A stretch of 64,000 nt of DNA from Hydractinia symbiolongicarpus (GCF_029227915.1 NC_079877.1:23833851-23897850), one strand, 5' to 3'; counted from the stretch's first letter, positions 1 to 11,944 are shown. Notes: generated from the letters alone by a model not told the origin. Program-made: numbers and translations.

Positions 1-1878
1 CGGAAATCCTGGCATTAAAAACGAAATATGACATCGGAAATTACGACGCCGAAACGGTGTTGTAATGACGTGTCCATCGTCATGTCTATCAATATGATTC
101 TGTACGTCGTCGCGTGCTTGCTGGGCTGTCACCCTTTTTAGAAATGAGTTGTCCTTCTCCTCCATTTCCCAATCCTATACACACACACTGCTGGATGTTG
201 ATTTTTTTGGATTATATTTCCAAGAAAAAAAGGTTTTTTACTGATATCTCATCATAGCCCTACCATAAATAAGCGATAATTTTTATTACAGCTTTCCACC
301 CCTTGTCCTTCCTTCCTCGTTACAATACCGCGTGTCGGAAGTTCAAAACAAGTCTTCGGAACTTAAATGGTAAAAAATGCAATTAAATAATTTTTTTTGA
401 TATTCTTGACTTTGTGAATCCTCAAAAGTTGGCCACCTAAGACCTTAAGCTGACAAGTTCATATACAAATATATTTCCGAGTTTTAAGAAAACTTTGAAA
501 ATTCTAAGTTAAAAGCTTTTAAGAAGGAACGTTAAAACAAAAATGAAAGATGCGCCAATCGACAGTTTGAAAGTTTCACGAAACAAAGTTTTTAGAAAAA
601 GGCCAAAATCGCGGATTTCACGGAATTTTCAGATTAAATAATAGAACTTTTCTCAATTGAAGATACGACCATGTGCATGTAACTAAATTTCCAGTCAACT
701 TTCTAAATTTCATAACTTAATTTCATAAACTCTCCGTCAAAATAATGTCAAGACCCCCAACCGAAACTTAAAGTATCTGCGGCCCTCGGACCACTCACAT
801 TCTCTTTTAACTTTCTCGCGAACGTAGCGGACGTGAACAAAAAGGTAAGAAGTTTAACCAAACTTATCGTGCAAATCCAGGATAAATTTTACTCATTTAC
901 ATTGACAAAGATGGGGAAAACTGCCCAGTTAAGAATTTGGAAAAAATAAACCAGTTCATACCATACTATTATTTTAAGATGGCAGACTGCCTCTCGAAAT
1001 CTTTTAAAGGACATTTTACTTCAAAACGATGACGGCTGCAAGATAGAACTAAAAGATCCACTTCTCCGTTTTTCTGAGCAAAAGATCAAGGAAATATGTG
1101 GGGTCTTTTCGACGAGGAAATCTATACGTATTTTTCTTCTTATGTTTCTGGCTGATCTCTGCTGTAGGGATATTTACAAAATAAAGGATCGACGTCAGGG
1201 GGATACTGTACTTGGACAACATGCTTCTGTTCTGCAGGGGCCAAAAATCTCTGGTGAAAGCCCGGAATAAAACCTCCGTCAAGATGCTTTATATCGAAAC
1301 CAAGTGTTTGAGTCTGTTGAAATCTCTCAGGGAACATGGAAGTGACAAAATTAATGGGCAGTCTTTATTTTACAGCTCAACTAACCTAAGATTCCGCACA
1401 AGTATTTAAAAGCAACAAATTTAGACCTTGAAAATGCGCCATAACCCTGAATTAAGACTCGATACAAGAATTAATGTGGTGGAAGGAAAGTCTATGTCTA
1501 TACAATGGGAGACCTCCAAGTGTTAGGGGAGTCAGATTTAGTTATTCAAACAGATCCATCACTGCAAGAGTGAGATGCAGCTTGCGAGAGTAAATTAACA
1601 AGGAGAGTCTCGTCTATAGCTCAGAACAGAAAACACATGAATGTGTTACAGTTGAAAGCATTGAGATTGGCAATCCTGACATTTATCATATTCACAAGAA
1701 TTAGAAGAGTCAGGAGAGTTTATCTGCAGGTAGGCAACATGACTGCGTTGAGTTACCTGTTAAAAATAGCATGGACGCGCTAACGGAGCCAATAGATCTA
1801 GCAAAAAGAATCTAGGATTTTTTGATATACAGACAGTTCATAGCTGCTGCAGAGTACCTGTGAAGCAAGTTAAATGAC
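1..1878. other. No recognisable gene
   Basis: AT-rich sequence with only short reading frames on either strand. No domain, splice-supported exon or terminal repeat was recognised. A weakly coding-like stretch around 1212-1409 could be an old retroelement remnant, but nothing in it names a family. Confidence 0.4.
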
Positions 1879-2226
1879 GTGACAGAATTGGAATCCAGAA
1901 ACCACCTGGATGCGAGCAAGGAAACCATCCGCTTACATATACGTGAAAGTAAAGTAAGTTGTCAGCAACCTTGTTTTACTGCCACAACAAAAGAAAAGGA
2001 TTCAAATCAGTCCGACAGGGTAAAACATCTTCTACAGGGTCCGAGGCAGTTAAAGACTGAAATCGTTTTAGGGGAAGCGTGGCTTTTGAAGGCTTACCAA
2101 ACGAAGCTGCAGGATTTTTTGTGCATTCCAGAAGGCAGGGCTTGCTATATAAATATCGGTCGACCTGGGGAAAATGGTTTAGCTGGTGTGGTAAACGGGA
2201 AGTTGATACTTTTTGATGTACAATGA
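1879..2226 (+). CDS. Unrecognised 115-residue open frame, possibly a transposon remnant
   Basis: This frame is open for 115 residues and is hydrophilic, with scattered Cys and His. It has no signal peptide or membrane segment. I do not recognise a family. The sequence upstream (about 1210-1880) has stop-interrupted stretches of similar composition, so this could be the least damaged part of a decayed mobile element rather than a host gene. No clear splice sites join it to anything. The frame could also be open by chance. Confidence 0.2.
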   Translation: MTELESRNHLDASKETIRLHIRESKVSCQQPCFTATTKEKDSNQSDRVKHLLQGPRQLKTEIVLGEAWLLKAYQTKLQDFLCIPEGRACYINIGRPGENGLAGVVNGKLILFDVQ

Positions 2227-2679
2227 ATTGATCGAGTCCTTTCTAGGCTGACTCTAATGTAAGAGTTAAGAACTAAAGGCAATAATAAATAATGTTATTT
2301 TTATTAGTTACGGATTATGAACATAATGTATACTATATTTTGAAATATTTGGCATACATTTTCAAAGCAAAATTTGAGTACAGAATTATTAATTATCATA
2401 GATCGGATAATCTGTTTACCATAAGCTTGTTAATTTAAAACTAGCTTGGAAACATCCTCGGGTTTGTGCTTTAATGACAGGTGTTAGTTTTAACCTAAGA
2501 ACACCAAAATCTAGATAACCCTTTATTTACATCATTTGATAAATAAATTAAAAGGTGGAAAACAGAATCCTTTTCGTCAATTTGATTGTTATCTTAGCAT
2601 AACTTAAGTGTGGCGAATTAATGATCAAACCCAGCTCCTTTCGATTACTCAGATACCACACTAAAAATGTTCAGTCTAT

Positions 2680-3090
2680 GGTGGCCCACAACTGCAAACA
2701 CGTTGCAAAAAAAGTATGAACAAGTTGCGAAAAAGTACGGACAAGTTGTAAGATAATGCGGACAAGTTGTAAAATAATACGGACAAGTTGTAAAATAATG
2801 CGGACATGTTGTGAAATAATACAGACAAGTTATAAAATAATACCGGCAAGTAGTAAAAACATACGGACAAGTTGTAAGATAATGCGACATATTGTAAAAT
2901 AATACGAACAAGTTGTAAAATAATGCAGACATGTTGTAAAATAATGCAGACATGTTGTAAAATAATACGGACAAGTTGTAAAATAATGCGGAATGTTGTA
3001 AAGTAATGCGGACAAGTTCTAAAATAATGTGGACATGTTGCAAAGAAAAATACAAACAAGTAGCAAAAAATTGCAGACAAATTGTATAAA
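2680..3090 (+). repeat. Left arm of foldback-like element: 21-bp tandem repeat array
   Basis: About 18 imperfect copies of a 21-bp unit, roughly GTAAAATAATACGGACAAGTT, run in one direction. The outer edge (about 2680-2705) reads CCCACAACTGCAAACACGTTGC. The same array and edge recur in reverse complement at 4465-4699, making this the left arm of a long inverted repeat. Because 21 is a multiple of 3, the array stays open in several frames and yields long repetitive but meaningless reading frames on the minus strand. Confidence 0.9.
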
Positions 3091-3360
3091 GTTAGTAAAC
3101 TTTCTCGGATACCGGAACTATAGGGAAAAAGCAGGTGCGATATGCGGTAAAAGCGGATAAAAACAAAAAGGATACCTGCTCACTGCTTTTATAATGTTTT
3201 GTTTTCAGACTTTGTGCAATTTTCATTTTTAGCAAACTTTCAATGATTTTTTCAATGTTTTACCTTTTTTTTTGTCAACTGTGGAAGTTGATCATTACAT
3301 GTTATGCACTAAGTTTTATGATATTCTTTATGTTTTCTTTCTTTGTGTGGACTTGGACCA

Positions 3361-3430
3361 TGTTGTTTAATCTTGTTTAATCTTGTTTAATCTTGTTTAA
3401 TCTTGTTTATTCTTGTTTAATCTTGTTTAA
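3361..3430 (+). repeat. 10-bp tandem repeat (TCTTGTTTAA)
   Basis: About seven consecutive copies of TCTTGTTTAA, with one copy ending TTTAT, lie inside the core of the foldback-like element. Confidence 0.9.
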
Positions 3431-3639
3431 TTTTATGTTCTTTATTATGATTGATTACTATCTGTTGATGCAAGTGCTTTTGTTAATATTGTATTTGAGG
3501 TGCATTTTTATTATACTGCTTTTATAAGTTGTAAAATTTTGTTTGTAGTAATAAAAATCCATGGATGAACTGATTTGCTGTAATTATTCTGTCACCATAT
3601 ACTCTCCTAAAATTGTTAGTTAGAAGTTATGTCGGGCAT

Positions 3640-4075
3640 CGGTATTCTTACAAAATTATCATTACATTTTCTGATCCATGGCTGCATAGATGGCTTCAGT
3701 CGGAAAATAATCTGCTTAGAATTGTTATCTTCGAATACCAATCCACACTGTAGCAAAAAGTTATTTAAATGCTCTGGACGACATACCTAAAAAAATCCCG
3801 CGGAGAATAAGACCTGACCATGGTACGGAGAACGTAGTTATGAAGAAATCATAAAGATAATCACACTGGTATTGAGGCTTATGTCCTTGGTAGTTCTCAC
3901 ACTAATCAAAAACAAAAAGCCTGGTGGGCATTTTATAAAAGATTTAACTCTTGGATCATCATTCTTTTTCCCGAAATGATCGATAACGACGAATACCATC
4001 CAGACGATGATTTAGAGCTGGATGTTCACGCTTTGTATTTGGAGCAGTCATAAGAGCGCACTTGTTTTGAATCAA
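3640..4075 (+). pseudogene. DDE integrase remnant (retroviral-integrase-like transposase)
   Basis: Two pieces in different frames read as an integrase core. The first (about 3786-3850) gives PRRIRPDHGTENVVM, which carries the D-x-GTEN signature around the second catalytic Asp. A frame shift later, at about 3851-3990, HKDNHTGIEAYVLGSSHTNQ followed by KQKAWWAFYKRFNSW matches the part with the catalytic Glu region and paired Trp. Stops and a frameshift make it non-functional. It lies between the inverted 21-bp arms and is the likely former transposase of that element or of a progenitor. Established: the NQ-x-x-E-x-WW pattern is typical of animal integrase-core transposases. Inferred: that it mobilised this element. 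Confidence 0.65.
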
Positions 4076-4464
4076 GGCGTTAAATCAGAAAATCAAGTTT
4101 CTCTCAAATAAATGGCCGTTCAAATGAGTTGTATTACTTGCCAGAAACGATAGGATACGCTGATCAAGCATTTATGAATTGGGAGGCCGCAAAGAGAAGC
4201 TTACTTTAAGAGAAGCTTTTTGTTACTCTCATATTCTCGATAGATATTATTTCTGCTTTGCAAAGCTTATAAAGATAAGATATTTTCAAAATTTTGTAGT
4301 TTCTTTTATTTTTGTAGTCCAAACTATAAGTTTCACATCAGTAAGATTATGGAAAGCGGGATAAAGACGCTGGGAACGAAGTTCGCGGGCTTGGATGTTT
4401 TTCCCAGAAACAATGACAACTTTTCTTTTTTACTCTATAAACACCATATTTTAAGTTCGCTTTT

Positions 4465-4699
4465 TTTTTGCAACTTGTCCGTACTTTTTCTTAACTTATC
4501 CATATTATCCATCCGCAATATTTCACAACTTGTCCGTATTATTTTACAGCTTGTCCGTATTATTTTACAACCTGTCCGCATTATTTTACAACCTGTCCGC
4601 AATATTTCACAACTTGTTCGTATTATTTTGCAACATGTCCGTACCTTTTCACAACTTGTCCGTATTATTTTGGCAAAGTGTTGGCAGTTGTGGACCATC
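4465..4699 (-). repeat. Right arm of foldback-like element: 21-bp repeat, inverted
   Basis: About ten copies of the same 21-bp unit as at 2680-3090, in the opposite orientation (AACTTGTCCGTATTATTTTAC on the plus strand). It ends at GCAGTTGTGGACCATCG, the inverse of the left edge. It is shorter and more diverged at its inner side (4465-4520). Confidence 0.9.
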
Positions 4700-5050
4700 G
4701 CAAAAGTCGCTATTGCGAAACTGTAGCAGCCGTTGACACTGAAATATTAAAAGCGTATTTAATTCTTGCTGATTCTGCATACAAAGCTAAGGTAAATAGT
4801 CTATCCTTTCAAGAAGTTCTGAATAACAGAAATTGGTCAAGCCAATCTACTTTGCAAAACATTATTATAAGTCTTTCATCGATTATCTGGATTCTTATCA
4901 GGCTAGTTTACTTACAAAAAGCGCTTGGAATAAAGATGCGGGTGGTACAGACTTAAAAATTAAAGATATTTGAGTCAGAAATCTATCTTTTATTCGTAAT
5001 CATAATAAACCTCTGTACTATAGCTGTAGCTACTGTAGCTTGATTCACAT

Positions 5051-5992
5051 TCAATATTTTGACTTTCCATCGTGTCCAACTTTTCGAAATTTCTTAAACA
5101 CTAATCTCACAACGTGCGTTTTCAATTCTTTGTTCTTCATGCCGTATATAAAAATATTGAAAGATGAGTTCATAAAACCCAAAGTAAGTCCCCAGTAAAA
5201 TATAGACACTCCTGTCGGAGTTGCTGACACGTTGCTTAGAGACAACACTAATCCGATTGTCGTGTAAGGGTACCAACATCCACAAAATGTAAACACGATC
5301 AAAACCATAGTAACGGTCACTTGCTTTGTTTTCGATAACTTCTTGAAAGAACTTTTTCTTTCTTGGCTGTCTTTATTCTTTGCATAACGTTCACTTATTT
5401 GTCTACTTTGTTTTGATATGCTCCGCTGCACTCGAGCGTAAACAAACCCCATGAACGCATTTATAAATATCAAGGTTACAAAGTTGACGATTTTTAGTAT
5501 CTTATCACATTCATCAACGACTGGAAGTGCTCCATACAATATACCGAGAAACCAATGTGTAAATATTAATGCTAACATTCTTCTACGAGTAACCAATGAC
5601 ATGTAGGAGATGGAATACTCGAAAAACAGAAAGCGATCTATCGTTAAACAAAGCACTCCAAACCCACTGATACAACATAGTCCCCATACAATACAATACG
5701 AAATTTTATCAAATAATAAACTCTGTTAAAGAGTGTAGTTGTGGAGCAGTTTTATAATGACAAGTACTTGAGCAATTGCACCAATACAAAGATCAGCAAA
5801 TCCAACTGACATAATTAATAAATATGAAGGTTGTTCTCGAAGTTTTCTGGTTCTTGCAATTGCATAGCATACCAGGGCATTGCCAGGAACAGCAATTACC
5901 ATTGAGATTATGTTCAGTACCAACAAAGGGATGATATTTTGTTCAGAATCAAGTGGAGTTGCAGGCCAATAATACACCGTCTGATTCAACAT
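5051..5992 (-). pseudogene. Class A (rhodopsin-family) GPCR with one in-frame stop
   Basis: A single intronless frame of 314 codons reads from ATG at 5992 to the stop at 5051, with TAA at 5726-5724 inside TM3 as the only interruption. Before it: an N-terminal NQT glycosylation site, TM1 with GNALVCYAIA, and TM2 with LLIMSVGFADLCIG. After it the same frame continues: end of TM3 with DRF in place of DRY, TM4-TM5, a basic third loop, TM6 with CWYPY, and TM7 with NSSFNIFIY (a variant of NPxxY), then a basic tail. All seven membrane segments are present. Ligand unknown. The single stop may be a recent null allele, an assembly error, or a recoded site. A damaged relative lies at 15328-15860. Confidence 0.85.
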
Positions 5993-6482
5993 GACTTACT
6001 GGATGTTCTACAAAAAATAATGAAATTAAGTAAAGTATTTGAAGTTATTGGCAAATTGGGATAATATTAAAGAACAAGCTGAAAGTAAAATTGTCTTCTA
6101 AGGCTGATAACGTATCGTGAGCATCTGCCTTTATATTTAAGCCTCTGCAAAGATTTTTTTTAAATAAAAGCATTTAGTGTCGCTGAGTTAATTGAAATAT
6201 AAGAAAGCTCAAATTGTGGTTCAAATAACGATAGATTATCTGTTAATGACATAATATTTGAGAAAATTTTCTCATCCTCAAGGGGTGTTAAAATGTTAAT
6301 TTCTATTTCACTTTCTTTAAGATTATTTTTCTTAAATATCTGCGTCGAAAATAGAAAACCGCATTTAGATCGCTACTAAAGTACGCACAAGTCTTAGAAA
6401 GCTTAATAGGTTTTATTTAGAGAGAAAAATTAAATAGGATAAAAAATTAAAGTCGAAAGAAGCGCTAGAAAAGTATATCCTA

Positions 6483-6602
6483 CTTGTCGGTGGCCCGTGG
6501 AAATATTCACGGGTTCGCCTGTCCTTTTTATACCGCATTTAATAAGCTACCATTTTGCGTGACAGACAGACGGACAGGCGTATAGAGGTATTATAACATA
6601 GA
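6483..6602 (-). mobile_element. Helitron-like non-autonomous unit (diverged)
   Basis: Read on the minus strand, it begins TCTATGTTATAATACC at 6602, directly after the CTAG end of the next unit, carries a CTGTCCGTCTGTCTGTC tract, and ends with the hairpin CCCGTGAATATTTCCACGGG. A degenerate ACAAGT stands where CTAGT is expected. It has no coding capacity. Confidence 0.65.
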
Positions 6603-6783
6603 CTAGTCGTTATCCCGTGGAAATATCCACGGGGTCGCCCGTCCTTTAAATTAAGCTGTTGTAACAAAGTGGACAAAAATATACCGCATTTAGTATTGGT
6701 GCGCATTATAAAAATTTCGTGTTTCCGTTACGGGACGTGGCTTTCGCGGACACACAGACAAAATACGGCTATTATTAAAGAGA
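6603..6783 (-). mobile_element. Helitron-like non-autonomous unit, 181 bp
   Basis: On the minus strand this unit starts TCTCTTTAATAATAGCC at 6783, contains the GTCTGTGTGTCC tract and a GCCACGTCCCGTAACGG block, and ends with the hairpin CCCGTGGATATTTCCACGGG followed six bases later by CTAG (6606-6603). A 5' TC, a hairpin just before a CTRR 3' end and insertion between A and T are Helitron hallmarks. The base outside the 5' end is A. The same family forms the array at 50.9-51.7 kb. Confidence 0.8.
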
Positions 6784-7553
6784 TACTTTCTTAACGTTAC
6801 TTTCGATAAAGAAAACAATAAGAAGAAAACCGCATTTTTTATTATTAAAATCTCAAGTGTCAAAAAACATCATAATATATAAAGAAATGTCAAGAAAATA
6901 TATCCTATATTTTCTTAACGTTATTCTATCAACATAACGAATATCTATTATATATGCTAGGTGAATCAGTCGAAATTTGTTTTGTTTTTCAAGAGAGAAA
7001 AGAGGATTAATTATTAAGAGGATTATATATCAAGAGAATCAATTATCAGGATATTTGTCGTCGAACTTACATCAACTGCAATAAACATTTGAATATTCCA
7101 TACAACTTAGTGAATTGTTCAGAGATTGCACCACTGCTATCGCTTGCATGTTTGTTAATTTAAAATCAATATTTTACATAGTTTGCTAAACTAATTTAAA
7201 TGGACTAATCCATAAAGATAATAAGCTGTATTACAATAGGGATTTTTGTTATTGGAAATGAAATTATAATCACATATACCCACGCGAAAGTAAATTTCAT
7301 TACTTCATGCTAACAGGAGGTAAACATGCACGAAATAATGCAGAAAGTATCTACGACGGCAACAATAATATAATAAAATTGATCGTCAGCCGTCGTACAT
7401 ATTTCACCCAACCACGATTTTAATGCAACTTTTGGTTCAATAACCTTTTACCTTTCTAACCAACTACAGGAATATAAGCTATTACTTTAAACACACCCAT
7501 TTAACCCTATTCCTGCTGGGCGTTTTAGTGGCTCCTCAATGCTGGGCGAATCA

Positions 7554-7572
7554 CCCCCCCCCCCCCCCCCCC
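7554..7572 (+). repeat. Poly-C run (19 C)
   Basis: Uninterrupted run of 19 cytosines, unusual in such AT-rich DNA. TTAACCCTATT just upstream at 7500 resembles the end of the TTAA-flanked MITE at 11.3 kb, but no partner end was found. Confidence 0.9.
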
Positions 7573-8334
7573 TTCCCCTGCGTAATTTCTACAATTAAAT
7601 TGGATTGAAAACTTACTACAAGTGTTGTCCAAGTATTAACAAACAATTTGTTTAAAGTAACATTTGATGATCTCAGCATTTTTGGTGATGACGTCATTAA
7701 ATTCGTTGACATGCCAGAGGAGGGGGGGTAAACAACAGTAGCAGTAGAAAATAAACCCGGGTGTTATCAGAGAGAAAAATAAGTTAAAATTTGGATCGAT
7801 GAATGGTGTTTACCGCTTGTTATTTATTTTTAAATTATTTTATTCTTTTGCACCTTTCCACGACTTATAAAGAAATTTTTTTCCTCGCTTACGCTAGTAA
7901 ACTTTTCATGTATTTTTTTTATTGATTACACTGCAACTCACGTCTTCACTACTTAAGGTGTGTGACCTAGCAATTAGTTGTTTTTTTTCAACATTGGTTC
8001 TTTGATAATATCTTATTTTTTCTTCCAAGGGTTTAGCGATTAACTCAATAAAAAATGATTTTGTTCGGGAAATATAATAACCTGGATTCAAATTCGTGTA
8101 TTTATTGTAGTATTCTTGGAAGGTTTAATAGTATTGTTAATAAATTCAGTTTTTAACTACCCGCTATGTTCGTCAAAGGTAATCCAATCAGGTTTATTGT
8201 GTAATATAACCCATTTGTTTCTATATCATTGTTATTATTAAACTAGAATAGTCTCTTCAGTTTTTAATGTTACTGTTTTTACCAATAAGAGTCCTTTAAA
8301 GGGGGTCACAATGCGTCTAAATTCCAAAATTAAA

Positions 8335-8520
8335 CTACGAAAGGAGTGTAAACTAACCAGACGCCAAACTAGAAAAACCGACCAGGATATTAATCATATT
8401 CTCGTGCTGAATGTGAAGCAGAAAAGATCGATTTACACTTTTTATAGTCTTTGGCATGAACCGGCCGGTGTTTAAACACTGGAAGCGAACGCTCTACCAC
8501 AAAGCCACCAGTCGGTTCGC
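8335..8520 (-). mobile_element. tRNA-derived SINE
   Basis: On the minus strand, GGTGGCTTTGTGGTAGAGCG matches a Pol III A box, and CGGCCGGTTCATGCC about 30 bases later a B box. Then come CAAAGACTATAAAAAGTG and CTGCTTCACATTCAGCACGA, which resemble the conserved central domain seen in many invertebrate SINEs. The 3' end is not sharply defined. It differs in sequence from the SINE at 8713-8966. Confidence 0.65.
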
Positions 8521-8712
8521 ATTCGCTCCATTAATTATAAACGTAAGTCTTTATTAACACGTCAGTTTTGTCCGGGGTCTATATATAATATAAATGCACA
8601 TTCCTTTACGTTTGAGATACAGATACCAACTTTTAAGCTACCTCTGCTTAACCAATTTTTAAAGTGAAGTAACTTTCTTTAAATTTCTTAAAGCAGTACC
8701 TGTCATCTAATT

Positions 8713-8966
8713 GGCGCGTGGCCTTGCGGTTATGGCGTTTGCTTCGTAATCGCAAGGTCCGTGGTTTGGTCCACAGCACGGGCATGATTAGCAAGTGTCT
8801 TTACCACAGCTATGGGTCAACCCATGCCATATGAGGGAAATTGGGTAGGCTACCCAGTGTGTACCTTTGAATACATTCAGAACACAGGACTTGCATTAAT
8901 TACAGTGTTTCCAACACTGAAGTGGCTTTATCCTGTATAAATATTCGGAATAATAATAATAATTAA
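8713..8966 (+). mobile_element. tRNA-derived SINE with AAT tail
   Basis: The head has an A box (TGGCCTTGCGGTTATGG, 8719-8735) and a B box (GTGGTTTGGTCCAC, 8761-8774) at tRNA spacing. A unique body of about 170 bases follows and ends in CCTGTATAAATATTCGG plus a short (AAT)n tail at about 8948-8966. Established: this is the layout of tRNA-derived SINEs. A LINE partner cannot be identified here. Confidence 0.7.
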
Positions 8967-9582
8967 TTGTCTTTGCTGATTAGACAAAAACTAATTTAAC
9001 TCTTTCTAAATTAACAAGCACGATTCTTACAAACCTATATTTCTTTCGAAGAAGTTCACATGTTAATGTAACTTTATAGTTATAAATAAAAGCGTCAAAT
9101 ATCCGAGAAAATTTTCAGCATATTTAGACGAATAAATTATAAGTTGTAAAAACAAGAAAAACACCACCCTTCAAACAAAACAAGTGAAAAACCTTTTTCC
9201 TAAAGAAATTGTTTTTGTCTCGAAATTTAAGTTTAAAATTTGTGCAGTACTAAAAATGTTTCTGCAGGAAGCGTAGAATTAGAAAGAGAAGGGGTAGAAT
9301 ATCAAAGAAAAGGGTAAACTTGAAGAACGCGAAAAAGGTTACAGAATCTCTACCTTTGTTTTTTATGTGTCTTTACTCCCAGTAGCGTTTATCTTCTTTT
9401 GTTTTTTAAAAAAAATAAATAAGTTGCTTTTATTATTGGTTCATTATAGCTTTAATTAGACCAAAGTTTAGGAACGATGAAGCTAAAGTCTATTCGGTTT
9501 TTCTTATAATAGACACAAAAGCGATTGAATTTTAGATAATTGCAATGAAGGATAGAAAGAAATCCATATAAAAAAATAAAAT

Positions 9583-9835
9583 AAAATAAAAACAACAACA
9601 ATAACAACAACGACGAAGACGACGACGACAACAGCAACAACAATAACAACGACAAGAACAAAAACGACAACAACAACGACAACAACAATAACAACAACAA
9701 TAATAACGACAATAACTGCGATGACCACGACGCCGACAATGACATTATGAGCAACGGCAATGACGACCACAAAATTGACAACGACAACTATAAAAACAAC
9801 AGCAACAACAATGACGACGAAAATAGAAGTTATAA
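9583..9835 (+). repeat. (AAC/ACG)n triplet-repeat tract
   Basis: A 250-base stretch of interrupted AAC, ACG and AAT triplets. It keeps several frames open and produces long Val/Ile-rich or Leu/Ser-rich reading frames on the minus strand that are not genes. Confidence 0.9.
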
Positions 9836-9959
9836 AAACATTAAAAAACCAAACACACAAGCACAACAAAAAAGTTATCGCAGCGGTTGCCTTGGAAGAA
9901 CTTTTAAATGATATAGCTGTACAAACAATAGCTAATTTTAATAATAACAAAATGGATTG

Positions 9960-11317
9960 AAAGATAATGGCTAATTTACTTCGTCTAAGAATTAACTTTC
10001 CTTACGTCACTTGACATTTTAACGCTACGACAACTTCGATTCCATTTTTTGTGTAGGAATCTTTTTGTTTTTATTTTAAGGGGCGGGGGATTCGTTATTT
10101 TTAATGTTTTGGCCAAAACATATACCGTATTTAGGGTGTACGGTGAATAAAAGTTATCTTTACCAGTTTTTTTCGTGATGTTTTTACTTTTGCTTTCTTA
10201 ATTCACTGTTTTTTAATTAACAAAATATATAATAAATACAGAGACTTAAAACAACCACATCTTCCTAAAAACACGTATAGATTGGTGTTTTGTGCAAATG
10301 GTGTATACTTTTACAATTTAGAGAGCTTGTGTGAATTTCTTCTTTCTATTGATAAAATGAAAATATATGTAAACAAACATTATAAATATTTACGTCTTGT
10401 TTTTAGAATTCCATGATGCATCTTCGGACTGTAACTAAAGGTGACAAAGAATACAACCAGAACTGTAAAAAAAAAATAACACCAGGCGATACGTAGCTGG
10501 GATTTTCTTGTCGTATTACTTCAGATAAAAAAATAACATTTGAAAAGAGTTTATAGAAAATCGTATCTAAATAAATGTCATTTAAATTTCCCTAAAATTC
10601 CCTATATTTCCTTGTAAAACCTGTATTCAACCACAAAATATGTCAATCAAAGTATACAGTCTGTTTAAATATAGTTCTACTTAAAAACACTTTTAACTTC
10701 TTCTTTTTCTTCGACATTTTCAGATAAGGTAATTAAAATACAGAGTTTTTAAGAGAGCGATCCTTTAGAGCCTATTTGGTTCTTTATTAAACCAATCTTT
10801 CATAGGTCACGTAAAACATGAACTTAATTATAAGCTTTCTCTCTAACTCTTAATATTTTGATTTAAGCTAGCACGATTGATCTTTGCTGTTTTTATTAAA
10901 ACGTGACAAGTTATAGCTAAAAACCAAATGTCATCTAATTATTTTACACTTTTTCTATTGCAAGTAAAAATTAGGAAAACTAGATATTATAAGTTCTTCA
11001 AATAACAGATGAAAAAAGTCTATAAACATTATATAATAATATTTTTGTGATTTGCATTTTGCAGGCTACATAATGCACGCAGGGAAAATAGTTTAAATCG
11101 GATAAGTTAGAGAGAGGAGAGATGATATGCCTAATTAAATGACATTTCATATTTTCGATAGGTTCCGTTGTGCTGATTTTTCTGTATAAACTTTTTGCCC
11201 ATGTGCCTGCATACATATAAAGTTAGAAGGTTGGTGCCTCTTTGTGTCTTAAATGTTCCTTCCTTAGATTTGGCCTTTATAATAACAATAACAATCACAA
11301 GAAATTTCATCGGTATT
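9960..11317. other. No recognisable feature
   Basis: AT-rich non-coding sequence. Nothing recognised beyond short homopolymer runs. Confidence 0.4.
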
Positions 11318-11944
11318 TTAACCCTATTTGGTCCGGGGCATTTCGAATATATTATGATTCCGCCCCACTTTCATAAATTTGATAGGCTTTTTCAAATGAA
11401 ATCAAACTTGACATACTTATAGTCCGTCATGGAACAAAATGGCAGTGCTTATGTCCGCAATTATTTGGTCTCGCCATCAAAAGATTTAAGTTTGTCCATA
11501 ATACCGCCATCTGCTTAAAATTCGATTACTTTAGTTCTAATTTGAACATTAAGGTTTCTGAGCAACAAAAAAAGTTATTTTACATAATTTCCGTCTTTTA
11601 CATAATTTGTATGTAGAAGCCGCCACAAATTACTCGAAAATCCGTTTTTCCGATTACATTACAGATCAATTTACATAGCTTTGTGAGTTTCAAATTCCAC
11701 GGATAATCTTAACGAAAATTAATATACTTTCTTGATTATAAGGATTTCATAAAAATTTAAGGGGGGTGGTTTTGAGTAATGGTGAATATCAAGGTTCTTG
11801 GAGGTATGGGACCAAAAAATTAGTATGCAGGTGTCTAATAAGTAACTATGAAAACTTAGTAAGAGTCATAATCATACAGTATAGCATAGTTTTTAGAAAA
11901 AAACAACAGAGGAGGGGGACAGATTTCGTACCGAATAGGGTTAA
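11318..11944. mobile_element. piggyBac-type MITE, 619 bp, flanked by TTAA
   Basis: The left end reads TTAA then CCCTATTTGGTCCGGGG (11322 on). The right end reads GTACCGAATAGGG then TTAA (11941-11944). The ends are inverted copies starting CCCTATT, and TTAA on both sides is the target site of the piggyBac superfamily. The interior has no transposase, so this is a non-autonomous copy. Its terminal sequence differs from that of the coding piggyBac remnant at 38 kb. Confidence 0.8.

Larger units (their letters stand above)
2680..4699. mobile_element. Foldback-like transposon with internal integrase remnant
   Basis: Two inverted arms made of the same 21-bp repeat (2680-3090 and 4465-4699) enclose a 1.4-kb core. 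The outermost bases match as inverted repeats: CCCACAACTGC at the left edge against GCAGTTGTGG at the right edge. This is the architecture of foldback elements, whose long inverted repeats are built from tandem subrepeats. The core holds a broken DDE integrase (3640-4075). I could not define a target-site duplication, so the exact outer limits are approximate. Confidence 0.7.

Noticed and set aside
2645-3080. Long minus-strand frames with a repeated Tyr-Asn-Leu-Ser-type heptad
   Set aside because: They are readings of the 21-bp DNA repeat, open in more than one frame because 21 is a multiple of 3.
2680-4699. CRISPR-like array suggested by regular 21-bp repeats
   Set aside because: Units are contiguous without unique spacers, the arms are inverted copies, and the DNA is animal nuclear.
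7500-7760. Second TTAACCCTATT-ended MITE
   Set aside because: Only the left end is visible; no inverted end followed by TTAA within 1 kb.
9452-9950. Val/Ile-rich and Leu/Ser-rich frames on the minus strand
   Set aside because: Produced by the AAC/ACG triplet repeat.
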